Of a stretch of DNA of 36,242 nt, positions 1 through 5,670 are shown piece by piece. The stretch covers positions 1-36,242 of the forward strand of contig NZ_JACJQJ010000082.1 in NCBI RefSeq assembly GCF_014696615.1, read 5' to 3'. Within the stretch, counting starts at the first letter, position 1. Each line of letters opens with the position of its first letter. The notes beneath the pieces were generated by a model, which was not told where the DNA came from, did not search any database, and was given only the letters and a program-made list of their open reading frames with translations. This DNA comes from Nostoc linckia FACHB-104 (lineage in GTDB: Bacteria > Cyanobacteriota > Cyanobacteriia > Cyanobacteriales > Nostocaceae). The position numbers and the translations under genes were made by a program.

Positions 1-99
1 AGCATTAAGGATAATCTTCTGAGACATCCTTCCATTGTTCAATAGCTTTAAAAGCTGTGGAGCTTGTTCCGCATAGCTTATAGCTTTTCTTAGTGCCAT
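1..99 (-). CDS. Partial unrecognised ORF running off the window
   Basis: An open frame of 33 codons starts at the ATG at 99-97 and runs off the left edge without a stop. Its start overlaps the last codons of the upstream membrane-protein gene (end at 90), an arrangement often seen with translational coupling. The peptide begins MALRKAISYAEQ and resembles nothing I recognise. The purine-rich stretch AGAGGA directly abuts the ATG, too close for a normal ribosome binding site. It may be a real coupled gene or chance open sequence. Confidence 0.3.
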   Translation of the reverse strand, partial: MALRKAISYAEQAPQLLKLLNNGRMSQKIILNA

Positions 100-509
100 T
101 CCTCTGTATTATTTGCTGCCCGTAGCGCTTCCGGTAGGACAGGTTGCATCAACTGATCGAGCAACAAGAGAACGATCGCCGCCGCTGCACCTACACCCAA
201 GCTCCACTTCATCTCAACGGCAAAAGATCGAGACTTAGCGGTGTGAAACACCCAATGATCAATCAAATGGGAGCTTAATCCAACACGATAGGCACAACCT
301 ATTCCGATAAGAATGCTGATTGCCAGTAGAATTGAATACTGTAGTCCTTGCAGAAGCATTAAAATCCCCAATGTTGGCACTTTTTCCAGTATTTCTGGAG
401 ACTGTTTCGCTAACTGTTGCTCGATTAAAGGAATAGACGTGATCGTGAACATGACAATTCCCACACTGCCCAATACAAATAAAATCCCGAATTGTTTCAG
501 AATTGCCAT
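90..509 (-). CDS. Membrane protein resembling the N-terminal half of a CPBP protease
   Basis: The protein has 139 residues and three predicted membrane segments, at about residues 5-25, 47-70 and 101-120. The order (hydrophobic N-terminus, a PLIEQQ-type loop, then a segment ending in a RVGL motif) resembles the start of cyanobacterial CPBP intramembrane proteases. The catalytic EExxxR and HxxxN motifs are absent because the chain ends soon after the third segment. I chose the ATG at 509 because GGAGGT lies just upstream at good spacing; a longer frame to 551 would overlap the preceding CPBP gene and has no better site. It lies 28 nt downstream of that gene, probably in one transcript. It may be a truncated protease or a short CPBP-like accessory protein; the family match is by eye. 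Confidence 0.6.
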   Translation of the reverse strand: MAILKQFGILFVLGSVGIVMFTITSIPLIEQQLAKQSPEILEKVPTLGILMLLQGLQYSILLAISILIGIGCAYRVGLSSHLIDHWVFHTAKSRSFAVEMKWSLGVGAAAAIVLLLLDQLMQPVLPEALRAANNTEEWH

Positions 510-537
510 TGGTTTAACCTCCAGATGATCCGTCCTA

Positions 538-1275
538 TTAGCCCATGCCAACGAACACCATCACCGGAATTGTGGGCAGGTTGAAAACAATATGAACGAC
601 GAGACCGGGCCAGATCGATCCGCTGCGACGGAAGACCTCAGCGGTAGCAAGACCCGCCACAATGGCCGCAGGAAAAACGATATTGATACCGTGCATGAGG
701 GCGAAGATCAAGGTGCTGCCCACGACCCCAACGAACGGACCGTAGCGCAGCAGCGCGTTGGTGACGATGCCCCGGTAGAGCAGTTCCTCGCCAAAGGGTG
801 AGAAGACGCTGATGAACACCGTAGACAAAACCAGAGACAGTAACCCGCCACGACCACCCTCTGCGTAAACATCCTGGACATTGTCCGTGTCCCCGGTGAT
901 CTGGATCCAGACCATGATCGCCAGACCCTTGAGTACAAAGGCAAGCAGCCCTACGCCAACACTGGTCAGAAGCCAGCGACTGGAGGTTCGGCGTACACCG
1001 AAGGCACTCAGGGAACGGATCCGCAGCCGCGCGGCTGCCGTGAACGCGATGAGGGTGGCGACGCCGGTCCATGCAGTCAAGATCAGTCCGTGGACCACGG
1101 GGTCAAGACCGAGTTGCTTGAACAGCGAAACGCCGCCGAACCCTATGATTAAATAGACGACGAGTCCGACGATAATCTCGGACCAGCCCGGACGGGAGGT
1201 ATTGCTAGGCCGAACCGAGGACGCGGAAGGGGGCTTTCCCGACTCCCCCAGGTGATTTGAAGAAACACGAGGCAT
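538..1275 (-). CDS. CPBP family intramembrane metalloprotease
   Basis: This 245-residue membrane protein carries the three CPBP (Abi/CAAX protease) motifs in order: EELLYRG (EExxxR), FALMHG (FxxxH) and HIVFN (HxxxN). These glutamates and histidines form the metal-dependent active site within the membrane. The N-terminal 30 residues are polar (Ser/Pro-rich), followed by several hydrophobic helices. Start ATG 1275 has AAGGAG about nine bases upstream. It sits 64 nt after another CPBP gene and 28 nt before a CPBP-like fragment. The DNA is GC-rich (43 of 60 bases at 1021-1080) compared with the surrounding sequence, which suggests horizontal acquisition. The substrate is unknown; members process prenylated proteins or peptides, or act in bacteriocin self-immunity. 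Confidence 0.9.
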   Translation of the reverse strand: MPRVSSNHLGESGKPPSASSVRPSNTSRPGWSEIIVGLVVYLIIGFGGVSLFKQLGLDPVVHGLILTAWTGVATLIAFTAAARLRIRSLSAFGVRRTSSRWLLTSVGVGLLAFVLKGLAIMVWIQITGDTDNVQDVYAEGGRGGLLSLVLSTVFISVFSPFGEELLYRGIVTNALLRYGPFVGVVGSTLIFALMHGINIVFPAAIVAGLATAEVFRRSGSIWPGLVVHIVFNLPTIPVMVFVGMG

Positions 1276-1339
1276 GATAATTGACTCCTTTTATCGGGTT
1301 GCTGACTTCAGTTGCTGATGGGTTCGGGATTTGCCGGGG

Positions 1340-2296
1340 TCACCAATGACCCTTCTGGTGGCTCTGGTAAAAGGATTGGGGCGACTCCTGCTTGAACACC
1401 CCGTAGGCGATCGCCAGGAACACGGGTACTGCAACCAGCATTGATAGTGCCCCGTAGGTCGCGTGGTACTTGCTGATTGTGAACAGAGCAGGTGAGGGCA
1501 AGGCACTTCCAGTGATGTCGAACAGGATTGCCCCGCTGATGTTGTTCGCGAAGTGTACGCCGATGGCGAGTTCAGTGGTTCCGTCAATCAACGAGACCAC
1601 AGTCCACACCAGACCCGGAACGAGGAAGTAGTTGGAAAAGATCGTGAGCCAGCCGCCCACGCTTACCTCCGGGTTGAGGAGGTGCGGCAGCGTAAATATT
1701 ACGGCTGGCACGAGCGCCAGAAAGACGCGGTTAGACCAAACAAGGCTCGCCCCCTGCACAATGTATCCGCGAAAGAAAAGCTCCTCGGTGGTAGTCTGGA
1801 TCGCGGTAAGAACCAGTGCGATCGGGACGAAGAGAGCGAACGTTAAGAGGTCGGAGTTAAAGGAGAAGGTATTCGGGTAGAACAGATACTGCCCCAGCCC
1901 ACCGATCAGGCAGTACGGCACGAACCACGCCACGAATCCGTGACCGACCCGGTGCCAGTCTATCCGCTCCCGCGCCGTGACGAGCGTCCGGGGGTGGCGG
2001 CGGTGGACCAGGGAGACAGCGATCAGGACTCCCGCGAGGAAGAACAGGAAACTCGCCATGACAAACAGGTAGTATTCCACGGGACCGAGCACTGAGGGGT
2101 CTGCCTGTCCGCCGAGCGCGAACGCGACGAGTACGCTAGCACCACTACCCACAACCAACCACGCAAAGAGGATGATCATCAGCCCCAGAGGATACCGCCA
2201 CCCCCGATACTTACCCCACCCAGCAGCATCCACGTAAGTCGCGTCTTTCACTTCCGTTCCGCTTCCCTGATGTCCTTGGGTTGCTTTAATCCTCAT
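1340..2296 (-). CDS. CPBP family intramembrane metalloprotease
   Basis: This is a 318-residue polytopic membrane protein. The motif TEELFFRG gives EExxxR, the following helix contains FTLPH, and HFANN matches the HxxxN motif near the C-terminus. About eight hydrophobic segments are visible, beginning at residue 36 after a polar N-terminal tail. The start ATG 2296 has AAGGAG eight bases upstream. It precedes the second CPBP gene by 64 nt on the same strand, so the two are probably co-transcribed. Like its neighbour it lies on GC-rich DNA unlike the HIP1-rich genes elsewhere in the window. The proteins share family motifs but otherwise look diverged, so they are not a recent duplication. The substrate is unknown. 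Confidence 0.88.
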   Translation of the reverse strand: MRIKATQGHQGSGTEVKDATYVDAAGWGKYRGWRYPLGLMIILFAWLVVGSGASVLVAFALGGQADPSVLGPVEYYLFVMASFLFFLAGVLIAVSLVHRRHPRTLVTARERIDWHRVGHGFVAWFVPYCLIGGLGQYLFYPNTFSFNSDLLTFALFVPIALVLTAIQTTTEELFFRGYIVQGASLVWSNRVFLALVPAVIFTLPHLLNPEVSVGGWLTIFSNYFLVPGLVWTVVSLIDGTTELAIGVHFANNISGAILFDITGSALPSPALFTISKYHATYGALSMLVAVPVFLAIAYGVFKQESPQSFYQSHQKGHW

Positions 2297-2363
2297 CTGT
2301 GTCTCCTTGATTTGTGCGTGGATGTAGTGCTTGGATCTGACCGCCAGTTACCTGGGAGGACGT

Positions 2364-2822
2364 TTACACTTTCCAGGGGAGCGGCGATCGATAAGGATTC
2401 TCCCGCATATCCAGCACTTCCCAAGTCACAGTGTTAACCTGTCCTGTAACGGGGATGTTGTAGCGTCGTTGTAAATCTCTCACCGCAGATTCTGTAATCG
2501 CGCCAAATGCACCATCAACAACCGCACCCCTCGGATTTCCCAACCTGACTCCAGCAGCATTTAAGAACCCATTATCTAAGAGAATTTGCTGCAACATTTG
2601 CACTCTTCTACCGCGATCGCCCTGTCTCAAGGTTGGCAATGTGAGATCCGTGTAGGCGGTTGCAACAAGAATAGGAGATTGTTGAGGTGGAGGGGTAGCG
2701 ATCGCCGGATACATTCGCAAAACCCCACCTACTCCCGTTATAACGATGATTGATAGAGTGGTTTTAGCAAGCATCCCAGTGATTCTAGAAATTGAGCGTC
2801 GTGTTGTAGTTAATTTCATCAT
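2364..2822 (-). CDS. Exported peptidoglycan-binding domain protein
   Basis: The protein has 152 residues. A basic N-terminus and a hydrophobic stretch at about residues 17-43, ending near an AIATP site, look like a signal peptide or membrane anchor. Residues 60-140 form a PG_binding_1 domain: LRQGDRGRRVQMLQQ, a Gly-rich turn, VDGAFGAITESAVRDLQ and VTGQVNTVTWEVL. This fold binds peptidoglycan, so the protein probably sits at the cell wall. No catalytic domain is attached. AGGAGA precedes two consecutive ATGs; either could be used. It ends 67 nt before the CPBP genes on the same strand. Its base composition matches the host better than theirs. Confidence 0.85.
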   Translation of the reverse strand: MMKLTTTRRSISRITGMLAKTTLSIIVITGVGGVLRMYPAIATPPPQQSPILVATAYTDLTLPTLRQGDRGRRVQMLQQILLDNGFLNAAGVRLGNPRGAVVDGAFGAITESAVRDLQRRYNIPVTGQVNTVTWEVLDMRENPYRSPLPWKV

Positions 2823-2983
2823 CTTTCTCCTGTTTGTCGCTATGAATAATTCGTATCGTGTTAGCGAACCTGTTTTGGGGTCATTCCAGTGAGGCGCTTA
2901 AGTTCAACAAAACAGGCAAAAGCTAGCCATCACGCATTCGATAGCTTACTAGCACTAACAAACAAGTCAGATATGAATAGAGC

Positions 2984-3541
2984 TTAGTGACTTGCAGCAA
3001 TAATGGCTGTCATCAACTCTGCCATTTTCCAGCGCCCAGTATATCGAATGTTATTGATAAATAGGGCTGGAGTAGCCGTTATTCCACTCTTGCATCCACT
3101 TTCGATATCTTCATTGACACGATCGACATGCACTTGTTTAGACAACTCTTTAAGAAATTGAGGGATATCAAGCCCTAAATCATTGGCGTACTCTACAAGA
3201 TAACCATTTTCTAACTTCTGTTGATGGGCAAACAAAGTGTCGTGCATTGACCAAAATTGTCCCTGAGCGGCGGCGGCAACGGCTGCTTGGGCTGCCCGTT
3301 GAGCTTGGGGATGAATCTGTGCTTGCGGAAAATGACGGAAGATAAAGCATAAATCATCTTCTCCAAAAGAAGTACTAAGTTCTCCTTTGAGCAATTTAAT
3401 CAGCTTGTAAACATCCGCACTTTTAGAGCATTGATAGTCTCCATACATCACCAGCACGACCTTAGCACTCAGCACACCTCGCATCCAATCCTGGGTTGAA
3501 GGGGTTACAAGTAAGGAACTGTGGCTATGATCGTCGTTCAT
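2984..3541 (-). CDS. DsbA/thioredoxin-like protein with a CxxS active site
   Basis: This 185-residue protein has the DsbA-type layout: strand VVLVMYGDYQ, active-site loop beginning at Cys38, a helical insertion with FRHFPQAQIHPQA, and a cis-proline loop TATPALFINN near residue 160. In most relatives the loop is CPYC; here it reads CSKS, so the second cysteine is replaced by serine. A further Cys lies in SGCKSG before the cis-proline. There is no signal peptide, so the protein is probably cytoplasmic. Relatives include stand-alone DsbA-like proteins and the C-terminal domain of some NhaA antiporters. A one-cysteine site would favour glutathione- or isomerase-type chemistry over disulfide formation, but this is inference. 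The start ATG 3541 has only a weak upstream site. Confidence 0.83.
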   Translation of the reverse strand: MNDDHSHSSLLVTPSTQDWMRGVLSAKVVLVMYGDYQCSKSADVYKLIKLLKGELSTSFGEDDLCFIFRHFPQAQIHPQAQRAAQAAVAAAAQGQFWSMHDTLFAHQQKLENGYLVEYANDLGLDIPQFLKELSKQVHVDRVNEDIESGCKSGITATPALFINNIRYTGRWKMAELMTAIIAASH

Positions 3542-3608
3542 TTTTCTACATTTGCATCAAGCATGGAACCTGGCAATTTACTTACTCAATCCATTGATTG
3601 CGTAACTG

Positions 3609-3854
3609 TTTGCATAAATTCAATATAGGCGATCGCCTTCAAGCTGTCTTCTATAGCGAGTTAAAATTTTTACAGTATAAATTGATAGAGCAATCATGCC
3701 ATCGTGGAGTAGAAGGCTAGTTATAACTCAAGTTAGAATCCCAATTCTATCGAAAGTACATCCTATAAATTAACAATGCCGCGTTTAACGGCAACAGTTA
3801 CAGCTTGGGTGCGTTCGTCCTTGACGTTGCCGTAGGCATCGCTCACATCTAACT
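3609..3854. repeat. Direct repeat, copy 1 (response-regulator 3' end plus flank)
   Basis: Positions 3609-3813 match 4886-5090 in the same orientation with 11 differences in 205 bases. A 24-base insertion in this copy (3814-3837) is followed by a further matching stretch (3838-3854 with 5091-5107). Copy 2 includes the 3' end of the response-regulator gene, so copy 1 holds a dead fragment of a related gene. Outside the fragment, the intergenic stretch 3542-3941 shows no other gene. Confidence 0.9.
3763..3854 (-). pseudogene. 3'-terminal fragment of a NarL-type response regulator
   Basis: Read on the minus strand, this stretch encodes LDVSD, then eight extra residues (AYGNVKDE), then RTQAVTVAVKRGIVNL and a TAG stop. 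It matches the last residues of the intact response regulator at 5040-5663 apart from the insertion, which keeps the frame, and one Ile-to-Thr change. Nothing upstream continues the receiver or helix-turn-helix domain. It is therefore a duplicated or recombined gene end, not a functional gene. Confidence 0.8.
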
Positions 3855-3941
3855 AGCAATAAGAAGCGCCTCCTACAACCAGGATGAGTACGATCCTGGT
3901 TGCGAAATGGCGGGTTGATTGATATTTGCTAGCTTCTGCAC

Positions 3942-4535
3942 TTAGTTGCGATCGCTGGCACGATCGATCAGTGCGTTTGAGGGCAAGCTCGGATCAAGTA
4001 CCTTGCGCGCACTGTCAACCCCTACAACGGGCAGTGTACCCGGATCAAGCATACCGAGTTGAACCAATACACTCGCCTGATCCCAGTAGAGATGTTCGTG
4101 GGCTAGCTTGTCGTCACGAAACTGAACAATTACTACCAATGCCACTTCAACCCGTTTAAGAGTCGGAGCAATGCCAGGTAGCATCCAGTCCATCTGGATG
4201 GTATGAGTGAACTTAAGTAGCATTTCATCGACGAGTTGATTGGTTCCGATTGTGCGCGAGACCGGAGTCAGCTCCATGTCCGGCGGCATCTGTGGAATGA
4301 AGTACTTGGAATAAAACTCGCGCAGTGCCGGTTTCCCTACTCCCCCAATCATTACCGGAATGCCGTTAACGTAAGCATCCTCAACCATCGTGGCGAGGGT
4401 ATCTTCAGTGTTGTGAGCGTCAAACTCAAGCCGCAGATGCTCATCCCAGAGTTCTTGCAAAAACTCCTGGGCTGGTGTCAAGTTGCTAGTTGCCTTTTTA
4501 TTTGCTTGTTCGTCTACAGATTGCTGTTTGACCAT
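3942..4535 (-). CDS. SnoaL/NTF2-like family protein
   Basis: This soluble 197-residue protein is likely an NTF2-like (SnoaL) cone-shaped fold. Signs are the N-terminal helix with LWDEHLRLEFDAHN, the motif MVEDAYVNGIPVMIGG, a LREFYSKYFIP segment and the strand QFRDDKLAHEHLYWDQ. The following ASVLVQLGMLDP is typical of a group of these proteins seen with carboxymethylenebutenolidase-like enzymes. The first 20 residues are polar and probably disordered. AGGAGA lies eight bases before ATG 4535. The gene sits between two direct copies of the response-regulator 3' end, so it may have entered by recombination. No catalytic residues can be assigned, and the ligand is unknown. Confidence 0.78.
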   Translation of the reverse strand: MVKQQSVDEQANKKATSNLTPAQEFLQELWDEHLRLEFDAHNTEDTLATMVEDAYVNGIPVMIGGVGKPALREFYSKYFIPQMPPDMELTPVSRTIGTNQLVDEMLLKFTHTIQMDWMLPGIAPTLKRVEVALVVIVQFRDDKLAHEHLYWDQASVLVQLGMLDPGTLPVVGVDSARKVLDPSLPSNALIDRASDRN

Positions 4536-4885
4536 GATTGGATTCTCCTAGTTCTATTTATTTCAAAAGCTGGGATTGACAATTAGCTTTGGGGTATTTT
4601 GTAGCTCCATTACCGCCTCGTCCTTTTTTCCGAAATTTTGAAGACTTTAAATTCTTTCAAGGTGTGATGACACCTGACTCCTGAGAAAGCTAATGGGTTT
4701 CCTTTTAGCGTCTACTCTTCCCGGCGGAAAACTTCGGATATCAACCGTGTAAAGGCACCAGATTGGTCGTATGAATCAGGATTTGAGCGTTTGCGATCGC
4801 CCGCTTCCGTCCCCTTTACATTTCTTTAGAGACAGCCTCTTACCGCTCTCAAGGAGCATGATTTGCCTGATTGGATGCACTTCTA
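4536..4885. other. Intergenic stretch with one short hairpin
   Basis: No gene is seen here. A 6-bp stem with a 4-base loop (AGGTGT, GATG, ACACCT) lies at 4660-4675; it has no T-tract and its role is unclear. The promoter of the SnoaL-like gene should lie between about 4540 and 4700. Confidence 0.4.
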
Positions 4886-5107
4886 TTTGCATAAACTCAA
4901 TATAGGCGATCGCCTTCAAGCTGTCGTCTATAGCAAGTTAAAATTTTTACACTATAAATTGATAGAGCAACAATGCCATCGTGGAGTAGAAGGCTGGTTC
5001 TAACTCAAGTTAGAATCCCAATTCTATCGAAAGTACATCTTATAAATTAACAATGCCACGTTTAACGGCAACAATTACAGCTTGGGTGCGATCGCTCACA
5101 TCTAACT
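4886..5107. repeat. Direct repeat, copy 2 (includes the live response-regulator 3' end)
   Basis: This is the parental-looking copy of the 3609-3854 repeat. The part at 5040-5107 codes for the C-terminus of the intact response regulator, and 4886-5039 is its 3' flank. The two copies point the same way and enclose the SnoaL-like gene. Recombination between them could delete that gene. Confidence 0.9.
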
Positions 5108-5663
5108 TATTCAAAATTCGATTGACATGAGATTTAACAGTGCCTTCACCAATACTCAAAGCAGCTGCAATATCGGCATTGCTCATTCCCTGCGCCAGTG
5201 AGCGGAGTACTTCTAGTTCTCGTTCACTCAGTTCTGGATTGCTGAGGCGCTGTACCAACTTTGCTCCTACATCAGGCGGAATATACTTCTGACCCCGATG
5301 AACGGTACGAATGGCATTCAGAAGCTCGTCAGGTTCAGTTTCTTTCAACAGATATCCTTTTGCGCCTGCCTGCAATCCCCGATAAATATCTTCGTCACTA
5401 TCATACGTGGTCAGTACAATAATCCGAGCAGATTTAGCAGTAGCACAAATTGCACCGATAGCAGCAACTCCTTCCACGCCCGGCATTCGGAGATCCATGA
5501 GCGTGACATCCGGTTGATGTTCCCCAAATAGAGCGATCGCTTGTTCCCCATTTTCGGCTTGGGCAATCACCTGCATATCTGGGTCACGGTTAATAATCGT
5601 GGCTAAACCTTGCCGAAAGATAGCATGATCGTCTGCAATGAGAACCCGAATGGCTTGGCTCAT
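5040..5663 (-). CDS. NarL/FixJ-family response regulator
   Basis: The 207-residue protein has a receiver domain (residues 5-120) and a LuxR-type helix-turn-helix (about 140-207). The acidic pocket Asp11-Asp12, the phospho-acceptor Asp57 in LMDLRMPG, the switch LTTYDSD and the lysine in GYLLKE are all present. The DNA-binding part contains ELSERELEVLRSLAQG and IGEGTVKSHVNRILNKL. ATG 5663 was chosen; an in-frame TTG at 5693 would overlap the kinase gene, whereas GGGAG over the kinase stop serves the ATG. The kinase gene ends 7 nt upstream, so the two are co-translated partners. Phosphorylation by that kinase should control promoter binding; targets are not evident. Confidence 0.95.
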   Translation of the reverse strand: MSQAIRVLIADDHAIFRQGLATIINRDPDMQVIAQAENGEQAIALFGEHQPDVTLMDLRMPGVEGVAAIGAICATAKSARIIVLTTYDSDEDIYRGLQAGAKGYLLKETEPDELLNAIRTVHRGQKYIPPDVGAKLVQRLSNPELSERELEVLRSLAQGMSNADIAAALSIGEGTVKSHVNRILNKLDVSDRTQAVIVAVKRGIVNL

Positions 5664-5670
5664 TGTGATG

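Noticed and set aside
638-1156. Long open frames in other phases across the CPBP gene
   Set aside because: They are shadows caused by the high GC content; only the frame with EExxxR, FxxxH and HxxxN motifs makes sense.
3609-5107. Composite transposon around the SnoaL-like gene
   Set aside because: The flanking repeats are gene fragments; no transposase or terminal inverted repeats are seen.
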